From the NCBI RefSeq assembly GCF_030372065.1, contig NZ_JAUDEA010000015.1, positions 1-43,621 of the forward strand: a DNA stretch of 43,621 nt, read 5' to 3'. Made by a program: the position numbers and the translations under genes. Shown piece after piece: positions 8,205 to 15,806 of this stretch. This DNA comes from Thermophilibacter provencensis (lineage in GTDB: Bacteria > Actinomycetota > Coriobacteriia > Coriobacteriales > Atopobiaceae). The notes beneath the pieces were generated by a model. The model saw only the letters and a program-made list of their open reading frames with translations, did no database searches and was not told the origin of the DNA. How positions within the stretch are numbered: the stretch's first letter is position 1; every line of letters starts with the position of its first letter.

Positions 8205-9185
8205 CTACGAGAAGCGGACGCTGTCGACGGCGGTGACGCGGTTGGGCGGAACGTGTCCGTCCTTGAAGGCGAGGATGTTGTCCACCACCACGTCGCCCAT
8301 GCGCTGGTTGGCCTCGAGCGTTGCCGACCCGATGTGCGGCGTCGCGAGCACGTTGGGCATCTTGTAGACCCGAGAGAGCGTGGGCGGCTCGGGGTCAAAG
8401 ACGTCCACGGCGTAGCCGCCGAGCTTGCCGGTTGCGAGCGCCTTCTCGAGCGCCGACTCGCGCACGATGCCCGCGCGCGCCGTGTTGACGAGAAGGACCC
8501 CGTCCTTCATGTGCCTGAACTCGCGCGCACCGAGGAGGTTTCTGGTGGCGGAGGTGAGCGGCGCGTGAATGGTCACCACGTCCGAGACGGCAAGAAGCTC
8601 GTTGAGACCCGTGTAGAGCAGGCCGTAGCGAGCGGCCTCGTCGCGCCGGACGATGTCGTTGCCCACGATGTCCATGCCAAAGCCCATTGCGCGGCGCGCC
8701 ACGGCCATGCCGATCGAGCCCACGCCGACGATGCCGAGGGTCTTTCCGTAGAGGCTGCGCCCGGGGATCTTGTTCCACACGCCGCCCTTGAGCTGGACCA
8801 CGGACTGCGTGATCATGCGGGCGAGGTCGAGGATGAGGGCAAAGGTGAGGTCTGCCGTCTCCTCGCTGTTGGCGCCCGGGGTGTTGGTGACAGTGATGCC
8901 GCGCTCGCTCGCGCGATGAAAGTCGATGCCGTCAAAGCCGGCGCCGTGGCGCGCGATGAGGCGCAGGTCGGGAAGGTGGTCGATGGTTGAGGCGCTCAGG
9001 ACGTCGTTTCCCAGGATGAGGGCGTCGGCGCCCTCGGCAAACTCGACGATCTCGGAGGCGGTGAGCGGGCGGCCGTAGGGGTTGATCCGCACCTCGCAGC
9101 CCGCGGCCTCGAGACGCGCGAGCGGGCCCTCGTTGAAGATTCCAAAGGTTGCGGCACACGACGCTACGACAAAGGCATCGGACAC
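8205..9185 (-). CDS. D-2-hydroxyacid dehydrogenase (2-keto-acid reductase family)
   Basis: NAD(P)H-dependent oxidoreductase of the D-isomer-specific 2-hydroxyacid dehydrogenase family, which includes phosphoglycerate dehydrogenase, hydroxypyruvate reductase and 2-ketogluconate reductases. The 326-aa form has a substrate domain with ARHGAGFDGID, a Rossmann motif GIVGVGSIGM at ~151-160, and the catalytic triad Arg ~237 (NTARAGIV), Glu ~266 (FDPEPP) and His ~284 (TPHIGSA). It lacks the C-terminal ACT domain of long SerA. The GTG at 9185 has GGGAGG seven bases upstream; a longer form would overlap the preceding HAD gene. Its place 17 bases behind that HAD and in line with an Edd-like dehydratase, a PTS and a KDPG-type aldolase suggests reduction of a keto-aldonate, but phosphoglycerate or glyoxylate activity cannot be excluded. 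Confidence 0.85.
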   Translation of the reverse strand: MSDAFVVASCAATFGIFNEGPLARLEAAGCEVRINPYGRPLTASEIVEFAEGADALILGNDVLSASTIDHLPDLRLIARHGAGFDGIDFHRASERGITVTNTPGANSEETADLTFALILDLARMITQSVVQLKGGVWNKIPGRSLYGKTLGIVGVGSIGMAVARRAMGFGMDIVGNDIVRRDEAARYGLLYTGLNELLAVSDVVTIHAPLTSATRNLLGAREFRHMKDGVLLVNTARAGIVRESALEKALATGKLGGYAVDVFDPEPPTLSRVYKMPNVLATPHIGSATLEANQRMGDVVVDNILAFKDGHVPPNRVTAVDSVRFS

Positions 9186-9202
9186 GTCGGGCCTCCCTTC
9201 GG

Positions 9203-10024
9203 TCAGCTTTCGAGAATCGGCATGAGGTAGCGTGCGACACCCGAGTCCGCGCAGCTCGCAGTTATGTGATCGGCGACGGCCTTGCACGAGGGCTCGGCGT
9301 TATCCATGGCAACGCCATCCCCCACGACCTGGAGCATGGTGATGTCGTTGTCATTATCCCCAAAAGCGACGGCGTCGTGGGTCGAGATGCCCAGCTCCCC
9401 ACAAAGCCAGCGAACGCCGTTGCCCTTGTGTGCCTCGACGTCGGTCACCTCGACGTTGCACGGGAGCGAGTGCGTCCTTCTGAGCTGCGGGATGGCGTCG
9501 ACGGCATCCCAGATGGCCTGGGCCTCGGATGCGTTGTGGAAGAAGAGGTTGAGCCGGTTCACACCGTCAACGTGGTCGAGGAGCTCGTCAATCGTCATCG
9601 AGTGCACGGTGCGGCCGGCCTTGATGAAGGCCTTGGTGGGAGCGGAGAGGTCAACCTCGTCGATGATCGGAAAGCGGTCGCGGTGCGTGTAGACGCGGCC
9701 GTCCGCAAAGACGTCAAAGGTGACGTGCAGGTCGCGCACGCGCTCGTAGAGACTGCGCACGAGGTCCTTCTCGATAAGGACCTTGCGGAGGACCTCCTGC
9801 GTGGAGGTGTCAACGATAAGGGCGCCATTGCAGCAGATCGCGTAGCGAACGCTCGGGTGGGAGACCACCTCGCGCGGCAGGTCGCCCACGTTTCTGCCGG
9901 AGCAGGGCACGAACTGGACGCCGCGCTCGAAGGCGGCGTCCAGCATGCGCGCGTTTTCCGGCGTGACGGTCTTCTCGGGCGTGAGGAAGGTACCGTCCAT
10001 GTCTGAGAAAGCGATCCTTATCAT
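9203..10024 (-). CDS. Cof-type HAD-superfamily hydrolase (2)
   Basis: Sugar-phosphate-type phosphatase of the Cof/IIB HAD subgroup (273 aa). Motif I is IAFSDMDGTFLTP (Asp 8 and Asp 10), motif II VPCSGRN, a motif III Lys in EAHKGNGVRWLC, motif IV VAFGDNDNDITMLQ. The ATG at 10024 is chosen: GAGGAAGG lies eight bases upstream, whereas the GTG three codons earlier directly abuts it. It sits between the dehydratase and the hydroxyacid dehydrogenase genes, 94 and 17 bases away, so it is likely part of the sugar-acid operon, where it could remove phosphate from a dead-end intermediate (inference). Confidence 0.87.
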   Translation of the reverse strand: MIRIAFSDMDGTFLTPEKTVTPENARMLDAAFERGVQFVPCSGRNVGDLPREVVSHPSVRYAICCNGALIVDTSTQEVLRKVLIEKDLVRSLYERVRDLHVTFDVFADGRVYTHRDRFPIIDEVDLSAPTKAFIKAGRTVHSMTIDELLDHVDGVNRLNLFFHNASEAQAIWDAVDAIPQLRRTHSLPCNVEVTDVEAHKGNGVRWLCGELGISTHDAVAFGDNDNDITMLQVVGDGVAMDNAEPSCKAVADHITASCADSGVARYLMPILES

Positions 10025-10049
10025 GAGCGGCACCTTCCTCGTTTTCCCT

Positions 10050-10068
10050 CGCCGGGAGGCTCCCGGCG
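10050..10068 (-). other. Intercistronic hairpin after the dehydratase gene
   Basis: CGCCGGGA and TCCCGGCG form an 8-bp perfect stem around GGC in the 94-base gap between the dehydratase and the second HAD gene. There is no following T run on the minus strand, so it is more likely an mRNA-processing or stability element than a strong terminator. Confidence 0.45.
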
Positions 10069-10118
10069 TCCCCCTATCGCCCTTGAAGCGTCAAAAGGGG
10101 ATGAGCCCCCTCTTGAAA

Positions 10119-11762
10119 CTACTGAATGACCGCGCCGGTCTTGGCGGAGCTGACCTGCTTGGCGTAGCGAGCCAGGAGGTGACCGCCGTTCTCGTGGATC
10201 ACGGGCTTCCAGTCCTGCTTGCGACGAGCGAACTCCTCGTCGGAGACCTCGACCTCGATGAGGTTCTTGGTGAGGTCGATGTTGATCTTGTCGCCGTCCT
10301 CGACGAGCGCGATGGGCGCGCCGTCAAAGGCCTCGGGGCAGAGGTAGCCCACCGAGAGGCCGCCGGAGGCGCCGGAGAAGCGACCGTCCGTGATGACCGC
10401 GGAGTTGGGGATGCCCTTCATGATCTCCGTGACGCGGTGGAGCTCCTTCATGCCGGGGCCGCCCTTGGGGCCCTCGTAGCGGATGATGACGCCGGTGCCC
10501 GGCTTGATGGCGTGGGCGTTGTAGGCGTCGAAGGCCTCCTCCTCGGAGTTGAAGACCATCGCGGTGCCGCTCCAGACGTGCTGGTCGGCCGGCACGGCGC
10601 TCGTCTTGACGAGCGCGCCCTCGGGAGCGAGGTTGCCGTAGAGGACCTGGATGCCGTTGGCGATGGAGGCCGGGTCGTCCTGGGTGCGGATGACCGAGCG
10701 GTCACAGCGCAGCACGCTCGTCTCGAGGTTCTCGGCAAGGGACTTGCCGGTGACCGTCATGACGGAGGTGTCGAGGTCGCCCTTGATGGTGTCGAGGACG
10801 GCGGGGATGCCGCCGGCCTTGTAGAGGTTGACGCAGGAGATGTCACCGTTGGGCACCACGTTGCAGATGACGGGCGTCTTGGAGGTGATCTCCGCGACCT
10901 GCGTCCACGTGCACTCCAGGCCAAGCTCGGCGGCCAGGGCGGGCAGGTGGATGAGGGCGTTGAGCGAGCCGCCGATGGAGGCGAGCAGCTTGACGGTGTT
11001 ATCGATGGCCGCCTGCGTCATGATGTCGGACGGGCGGATGTTGCGACGAACGAGGTCGACGACGGCCGCGCCGGTCTGGCGCGCCGAGAAGCGCCGCTGG
11101 CTCGTGGAGGACGGCCAGAGGGCGCCGTTGGGCAGCATCATGCCGAGGCCCTCGGTGAGGCAGCCCATGGTGTTGGCGGTGCCGAGGAACGGGCAAACGC
11201 CGGGACCGGTGTAGTAGCGCAGGGTGCCCTCGATGACGTCGCGCTCGGTGGCCTCGCCAGCGAGGAAGCGGGCGCGCAGCGCCTTGGACTCGGAGGGCTT
11301 GATCTCGTCATAGCACGGGCCGCAGGTCACGAGCGCCGCGGGCAGGTTGATGCGGGCGGCGGCCATGAGCATGGCGGGGATGATCTTGTCGCAGCTGCCG
11401 AGGTAGACCACGCCGTCGAAGCAGCCCTCGCCCACGATCATGGCCTCGCAGGAGTCCGCGATGATCTCACGGTGCGGCAGGCAGTAGCGCATGCCGGCAT
11501 GGCCCTGGGCGATGCCGTCGCACATGCCGATGGTGTTGAACTCGATGGGCTCGCCACCGGCCTCGAGGACGCCCTTCTTGACCTCCTCGGCCAGCTTCTT
11601 GAGCGGCTCGTGGCCCGGGCAGACCTCGTTCCAGCTGTTCGCGATGGCGATGAGCGGCTTGTCGGGGTTCTCGAGCGAATCCACGGCAACGCCGGCCGCT
11701 GCGAGGTGAGCCTTGGAGATCGCGCGCTGGAAGGGCTCCAGCTTGTCAATCGCACGTACCAT
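10119..11762 (-). CDS. IlvD/Edd-family dehydratase
   Basis: Iron-sulfur dehydratase of the family that includes dihydroxy-acid dehydratase (IlvD), 6-phosphogluconate dehydratase (Edd) and aldonate dehydratases. The 547-aa protein has the family blocks NTIGMCDGIAQGHAGMRYCLP (~77), the Cys-Asp-Lys core GSCDKIIPAM (~122-131; Cys 124, likely carbamylated Lys 126), GVCPFLGTANTMGCLTEGLG (~188) and ITDGRFSGASGG near the C-terminus. The usual first cluster cysteine in the PCN motif is replaced here by PGH, with a Cys two residues earlier (Cys 48). ATG with GGGGAG five bases upstream. By sequence alone it would be called IlvD; its setting between a PTS IIC gene and an HAD/dehydrogenase pair, with a KDPG-type aldolase in the same run and no other branched-chain amino acid genes nearby, favours a sugar-acid substrate. 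Confidence 0.88.
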   Translation of the reverse strand: MVRAIDKLEPFQRAISKAHLAAAGVAVDSLENPDKPLIAIANSWNEVCPGHEPLKKLAEEVKKGVLEAGGEPIEFNTIGMCDGIAQGHAGMRYCLPHREIIADSCEAMIVGEGCFDGVVYLGSCDKIIPAMLMAAARINLPAALVTCGPCYDEIKPSESKALRARFLAGEATERDVIEGTLRYYTGPGVCPFLGTANTMGCLTEGLGMMLPNGALWPSSTSQRRFSARQTGAAVVDLVRRNIRPSDIMTQAAIDNTVKLLASIGGSLNALIHLPALAAELGLECTWTQVAEITSKTPVICNVVPNGDISCVNLYKAGGIPAVLDTIKGDLDTSVMTVTGKSLAENLETSVLRCDRSVIRTQDDPASIANGIQVLYGNLAPEGALVKTSAVPADQHVWSGTAMVFNSEEEAFDAYNAHAIKPGTGVIIRYEGPKGGPGMKELHRVTEIMKGIPNSAVITDGRFSGASGGLSVGYLCPEAFDGAPIALVEDGDKINIDLTKNLIEVEVSDEEFARRKQDWKPVIHENGGHLLARYAKQVSSAKTGAVIQ

Positions 11763-11791
11763 TGTTTCTCCCCTCAGTTTCCAAAGAGTGG

Positions 11792-11822
11792 GACAGGTGC
11801 CGTCCCGTCGACGGCACCTGTC
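11792..11822 (-). repeat. Intercistronic hairpin between PTS IIC and dehydratase genes
   Basis: A perfect 13-bp stem (GACAGGTGCCGTC / GACGGCACCTGTC) with a five-base loop, in the 81-base gap between two co-directional genes. No long T run follows. The GGGACAGG and CCTGTC words recall the GGGAC-containing repeats at 28468 and 35549, so it may belong to a dispersed REP-like family. A role in partial termination or mRNA end protection is inference. Confidence 0.6.
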
Positions 11823-11843
11823 TTGAGCGGGACGAAGTAGAGG

Positions 11844-13226
11844 CTACTCCATCTCCTCGTACTCGGCGGCGTAGGCCTCGATCTTCTCCATGCCGATCTT
11901 CTTCTCAACGAGGAACCAGACGGCAACAAAGATGATGACGGCAACCGGAACGAGGATGATCGCGTTCTCGGAGATGCAGGTCCAGAACACGATGGCGGTC
12001 TGCGTGAGCGACGGGCCGGCCATGGAGGCAATCTGGCCGTCGAAGGACAGGCCGGTGGAGGTGGCGAGGTCGGTGAGGTACGGGGCAGCGAAGGTGCCGG
12101 CGTACAGGATCGCGGCCATCACCGGGATGGAAATGAGGATGGAGCGGAACACGTTGCCACGGCAGAGGGCGACGACCAGGGCCACACGGAAGGTGACGAC
12201 GGAGAGGTCGGCGAGCGGCATCATGCGGTTGCCCGGGAGGACGAAGGCCAGGAAAATCGTGACCGGGATCATGATGAGGGCCGTGGTGATGACCTCGGGG
12301 TTGCCGACAACGACGGCAGCGTCAAGGCCGATGGAGAGCGACTGACCACCAAAGTGCTTGGTGGTGAACTTCTGGGCGCCGTCGGAGATGGGCATGAGGC
12401 CCTCAACGAACATGGCGGTCATCTTGGGCATGAGCACCATGACGGCGGCAACGTTGACGCCGGTGAGGAAGATCTGGTCGATCGGCATGAGGGCGAGGGC
12501 ACCCATGGCGCAGCCGAGGATGAGGCCGAGCATCATGGGATCGCCGAAGATGCCGAGGTACTTCTGGACGTTCCTGATGGAGATGTTCACCTTGTTGAGG
12601 CCGGGGATGCGATCGATGACCCAGTTGAGCGGCGCCGCGATGATGATGGACGAGGTGTAGGAGATCGTCGGGAGCGTGACGTCGGGAATCCCGAAGAAGT
12701 GCTCGATGAGCGGCGAGGTCCAGTCGGCAAACTTGAGCGTCATGACGGCAGTGAAGGCCGTGGCGATAAGGGCCCAGACGATGTTGTTCGTCACAAAGAA
12801 GACAAGGATGCCGGCGATCATCATGTGGTGATAGTTCCAGATGTCGACGTCCATGGTCTTGGTGAGCTTGAGGACGAGCATCAGGATGTTGATGCCGAGG
12901 ATCTCAAAGACCAGGAAGGCCACGATCGGGGAGGCCCAGGTGACCGAGGAGATGGCGCCCCAGCCGACGTCGGTGACGTCGAGGTTGAGGCCAAAGTTGG
13001 CAACCATCGCGCTCGCCGCCGGGGAGACCGCGGACTTGAGCAGGTTGACGAGAAGGTTGATGCCCACGAAACCGCAGGTGATGGTGATACCACTCTTGAA
13101 GGCCTTGCCGATGTTCATGCGGAAGACGAGGCCGATGATCGTGATGATGATCGGCAGCATGACGTAGGCACCGGCGTTGATGAGCGCCTGGAAGACGGTG
13201 CTGACACCGTTAAGGAACGCGTCCAT
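11844..13226 (-). CDS. PTS galactitol-family IIC permease
   Basis: Integral membrane sugar channel of the galactitol-type PTS (EIIC-Gat/SgcC family). The 460-residue protein is almost entirely hydrophobic helices and starts MDAFLNGVSTVFQALINAGA, as family members do. Conserved stretches include GIPDVTLPTISYTSS-like loops, VQKYLGIFGDPMMLGLILGC and GLDAAVVVGNPEVITTALI, the last being the substrate-loop region. ATG with AAGGAAAGG close upstream. It follows IIB by 95 bases and IIA by ~450, giving the complete A-B-C set on separate polypeptides. Family members move galactitol, L-ascorbate-like and other polyols or sugar acids, so substrate must come from context: aldolase and dehydratase neighbours point to an aldonic or ketoaldonic acid (inference). 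Confidence 0.92.
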   Translation of the reverse strand: MDAFLNGVSTVFQALINAGAYVMLPIIITIIGLVFRMNIGKAFKSGITITCGFVGINLLVNLLKSAVSPAASAMVANFGLNLDVTDVGWGAISSVTWASPIVAFLVFEILGINILMLVLKLTKTMDVDIWNYHHMMIAGILVFFVTNNIVWALIATAFTAVMTLKFADWTSPLIEHFFGIPDVTLPTISYTSSIIIAAPLNWVIDRIPGLNKVNISIRNVQKYLGIFGDPMMLGLILGCAMGALALMPIDQIFLTGVNVAAVMVLMPKMTAMFVEGLMPISDGAQKFTTKHFGGQSLSIGLDAAVVVGNPEVITTALIMIPVTIFLAFVLPGNRMMPLADLSVVTFRVALVVALCRGNVFRSILISIPVMAAILYAGTFAAPYLTDLATSTGLSFDGQIASMAGPSLTQTAIVFWTCISENAIILVPVAVIIFVAVWFLVEKKIGMEKIEAYAAEYEEME

Positions 13227-13321
13227 GCCTTTCCTTTCTCATGTAGTGCGTTTTGTGCCTTGAAGAATCGCGGGGCGACGGGACCCGCGCGTCGGCGGGC
13301 ACGCTGCCCGCGAGACGACAG

Positions 13322-13606
13322 CTAGTCCTTGAGCGCCTCGACGATCTTGTCGAGCGTGGCCTGCTCGTTGATGCCGGTGAGCAGCGAGATGGCCATGATG
13401 ATCGGGGTCTTGACGTCGGCGTCCTTGAACTTGCCGGAGGTGACCACGAGGTCGTAGTCGTTGGCCTTGTCGTGGAGCTCGAGCATCTTGCACTGGGTGA
13501 CCTGGATGGCCACGCCGTGATCGGCGCAGTAGTCCTTGATCTTGGCAGCCACGACGGTGGAGGTGGCGACGCCGTTGCCGCAGGCCACGAGAACACGCTT
13601 TGCCAT
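13322..13606 (-). CDS. PTS galactitol-family IIB component
   Basis: Small cytoplasmic phosphocarrier (94 aa) that accepts phosphate from IIA on a cysteine and transfers it to the sugar bound to IIC. The phosphorylation loop ACGNGVATSTVVAAKI with active Cys 9 is at the N-terminus, as in GatB/SgcB proteins. Length is typical. ATG with an AGAGGAAG site five bases upstream. It lies between IIA and IIC in the same operon; a small hairpin (13639-13657) occupies the gap from IIA. Confidence 0.93.
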   Translation of the reverse strand: MAKRVLVACGNGVATSTVVAAKIKDYCADHGVAIQVTQCKMLELHDKANDYDLVVTSGKFKDADVKTPIIMAISLLTGINEQATLDKIVEALKD

Positions 13607-13638
13607 TTTTCTTCCTCTCTCTCAAAGAGAACGCTTGA

Positions 13639-13657
13639 GCGCACCCCTGTGGTGCGC
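13639..13657 (-). other. Small hairpin between IIA and IIB genes
   Basis: GCGCACC and GGTGCGC form a 7-bp stem with a CCTGT loop in the 71-base gap. No T run follows; it is probably an mRNA stability or processing element that sets subunit ratios (inference). Confidence 0.4.
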
Positions 13658-13677
13658 CACTTACCCTAGTTGGATGG

Positions 13678-14142
13678 CTAGACGAGAAGGCCGCTCGCGA
13701 GCGAGAAGATCTCCTCGGGGTCGGTCGCGGCGATGACCTTGCCCACGAGCTCCTGGTCCTGGACAAAGCCGATGACCTTCTGGAGCATCTCGAGGTGGGC
13801 GTGGGCCTCGGTGAGGGCGAGCATGCACACGACGGACACCTTGCAGGTCTCCTCGGGCTCGTCCATCTTGTACCAGTCGACGGGGTGCGCGAGGACGCCC
13901 ATGCACATGGCCGCCTTGTTGACGTTGGCAACGTCGCAGTGCGGGATGGCCACGTTGAGGCCGCTCATGTCCAGCGCCGTGGGGAAGTTGGCCTCACGGT
14001 CGACGATGGCCTGGGCGTAGGTGTCCTTCACGTAGCCCTGCTCCTCGAGGACCGCCGCAAGACGGCGCTCCACGTCCTCGCAGGTGAGGCCCTCCTCGTC
14101 AATGCGAACGACGAGCGAGCTGTCGAAGCTCAGATCTGCCAT
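13678..14142 (-). CDS. PTS IIA component (fructose/galactitol type)
   Basis: Cytoplasmic phosphocarrier (154 aa) that takes phosphate from HPr on a histidine and hands it to IIB. The PTS_EIIA_2 signature GLNVAIPHCDVANVNKAAM places the active His at about residue 68. The middle block VSVVCMLALTEAHAHLEMLQ and the C-terminal helix match GatA/FrvA-like proteins. ATG with a GAGGGAG site upstream. It is the second gene of the run, 42 bases after the aldolase, and pairs with the IIB and IIC that follow. Confidence 0.93.
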   Translation of the reverse strand: MADLSFDSSLVVRIDEEGLTCEDVERRLAAVLEEQGYVKDTYAQAIVDREANFPTALDMSGLNVAIPHCDVANVNKAAMCMGVLAHPVDWYKMDEPEETCKVSVVCMLALTEAHAHLEMLQKVIGFVQDQELVGKVIAATDPEEIFSLASGLLV

Positions 14143-14184
14143 GCTGTTCTCCCTCTCTCGTATCTGTGATCGCTTGCGCGACGC

Positions 14185-14805
14185 CTACCAGACGATGTTC
14201 TCCTCGAGCCTCTTGAGGGAGGCGGCGAGGTTGGCGGAGTTGCACTCCTCGATGTCCTTGGGGTCAAAGATGCCCGAGCCGATGCCGGCATACGTGGCGC
14301 CCTTGTCAAAGTAGGACTGGACGTTGTCCGTGCTCACGCCGCCCACGACCATGAGCGGGAGCTTGCCGAGCGGGGCCTGGATGGCCTTGATGTAGTCCGG
14401 GCCGAGCTGGCCGGCGGGGAAGATCTTCACGATGTCCGCGCCCATGTCGATCATCTGCTGGACCTCGGTGGGGCTGAAGGCGGCGGGAACGGTGATGACG
14501 CCGGCCTCCTTGGCGAGGTCGAAGATCTCCTGGGTGAACATGATCGGGGAGAGCATGAACTCGGCGCCGGCGGCGATGGCCTGACGGGCGAGCTCGGCGT
14601 TCTTGACGGTGCCGGCACCCACGTGGACCTCGGTGCCAAACTCCTTGCGCGCCTGGGCGATGGACTCCATCGCGTGCGGGGAGTTGCTCGCCACCTCGAT
14701 GGAGTTGACCTTGGTCCCCACGAGCTGCTCGACGACGCTCAGCACCTGCTTCGTCTCGTAGCCGCGGAGGATGACCGTCACCTTGGGAAGAATGAGCTCG
14801 CTCAT
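14185..14805 (-). CDS. KDPG/KHG-type aldolase (2-dehydro-3-deoxy-phosphogluconate aldolase family)
   Basis: Class I aldolase that cleaves 2-keto-3-deoxy-6-phosphogluconate (or the galactonate isomer, or 4-hydroxy-2-oxoglutarate) to pyruvate and an aldehyde such as glyceraldehyde 3-phosphate. The 206-aa barrel shows the Schiff-base Lys ~127 in ADIVKIFPAGQLG, the catalytic Glu ~38 in SIEVASNSP and the GAGTV loop at ~63-67. The loop after the Glu reads ASNSP where typical Eda enzymes have TLRTP, so an arginine expected near the substrate phosphate is absent; this may signal a different substrate. The ATG at 14805 has GGAGG five bases upstream; an ATG seven codons earlier has none. First gene of the long minus-strand run, directly behind the AT-rich intergenic region. 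Confidence 0.9.
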   Translation of the reverse strand: MSELILPKVTVILRGYETKQVLSVVEQLVGTKVNSIEVASNSPHAMESIAQARKEFGTEVHVGAGTVKNAELARQAIAAGAEFMLSPIMFTQEIFDLAKEAGVITVPAAFSPTEVQQMIDMGADIVKIFPAGQLGPDYIKAIQAPLGKLPLMVVGGVSTDNVQSYFDKGATYAGIGSGIFDPKDIEECNSANLAASLKRLEENIVW

Positions 14806-15184
14806 AGTTGCCTCCTCGATCGACATTTCTCGTTAGCTGTATTATCGACGTATATTTTCTTTTTGCTGAGAAGAGTTTCTTCATATAATCTGCATAGGGA
14901 CTGAATACCGATTTGGAACATGTTGAGAAGGGTTTCAGCTATAGAGACAGTCCACTGTTCAGGTATTATTCTTTCCAACAGGCTATTTAGAGTAAACAAG
15001 ACGGGTTTCTCGGCCCTCCTTGCTCTCCTCCCCGGTCGATTTGCGATTATCTGTCTCACATTTTGTTTTGTATATTACTGAAGTATTTCTGTATATTTAT
15101 GCGATTCTGAATATTATTCTCCACTATTTCTCCATTTTTGTAGTCAAAAATACGGCCAAGGGAAGCCCGAGGACGGGAGCGAAC
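14806..15184. promoter_or_regulatory. AT-rich divergent control region, aldolase-PTS operon / XRE gene
   Basis: About 380 bases without a gene and the most AT-rich stretch of the window. It must hold the minus-strand promoter of the aldolase-PTS run and the plus-strand promoter of the XRE gene. A plus-strand TATAAT is at 14884-14889. A near-repeat, TGAGAAGAGTTTC at ~14867-14879 and TGAGAAGGGTTTC at ~14924-14936, is spaced by about 57 bases and could be a pair of regulator sites. Several TATATTT-like words lie at 15068-15105. No matching -35/-10 pair could be assigned with certainty. Confidence 0.5.
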
Positions 15185-15790
15185 ATGGAATTTGGGTCCA
15201 CACTTGCCAAGCTTCGCGAGGGTCGAGGCTGGTCGCAGGCAAAGCTCGCGGAGAGGGCAGGGGTCTCCCCTGAGACCGTGGCGGCCTGGGAGAGCGGCAA
15301 GGAGTTTCCCTCCCAGCAGCAGCTCCTCGCCCTTGCGGTTGCCCTCAAGGTCAAGATCGGGCGCCTCATCGAGAAGGACGAGGAGCTCATGGTCAAGGTC
15401 ATCGAGGGAACGGAGACCTACGAGACCGCCATCATGGCCATCGTCTCGGTGGTCACCCTGCTCTGCGCCATCGCCCTCGTTGCCATCACCAACACGGCGC
15501 CCGACTCCACGCAGATTGCCGTGCGCGTCACCGAGGCCGTGCTCATCCTGGGGCTCCTCTCGCTGCTGCTCGTGCGCCGCGGGCCCCGCGCCCAGCGAGC
15601 CAAGGCCTTTCGCGACGCGCTCGAGGCGGCAGACGGCTCCCAGACCAACTACATCGTCAAGCGCAGGGCCGGTCGCAACACGCAAAACGTCGTCCTACAG
15701 TTCGTGCTGGGCGCGATCATCGCCATCACGCTCATCGTCCTTCTCGGCGTGATGATTCCTGAGTCCCGCCTCCCCTGGGTCATGCTATAG
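15185..15790 (+). CDS. XRE-family HTH regulator with membrane segments
   Basis: A 201-aa protein with an N-terminal helix-turn-helix of the XRE/Cro type (residues ~4-58: STLAKLREGRGWSQAKLAER, then AGVSPETVAAWESGKEFPS). Three hydrophobic, likely membrane-spanning segments follow (~82-102, ~112-128 and ~172-196). This arrangement, a DNA-binding domain tethered to the membrane, is widespread in Gram-positive bacteria but mostly uncharacterised. The ATG at 15185 is chosen because GGGAG lies five bases upstream and the HTH starts right after it; upstream in-frame codons are AT-rich and lack a site. It faces away from the aldolase-PTS run, and whether it controls that run is unknown. Confidence 0.8.
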   Translation: MEFGSTLAKLREGRGWSQAKLAERAGVSPETVAAWESGKEFPSQQQLLALAVALKVKIGRLIEKDEELMVKVIEGTETYETAIMAIVSVVTLLCAIALVAITNTAPDSTQIAVRVTEAVLILGLLSLLLVRRGPRAQRAKAFRDALEAADGSQTNYIVKRRAGRNTQNVVLQFVLGAIIAITLIVLLGVMIPESRLPWVML

Positions 15791-15806
15791 GGCGGGAACC
15801 CGACCT

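Noticed and set aside
9945..11840. 631-codon plus-strand open frame opposite the dehydratase gene
   Set aside because: Same antisense effect; no recognisable domains and no ribosome site.
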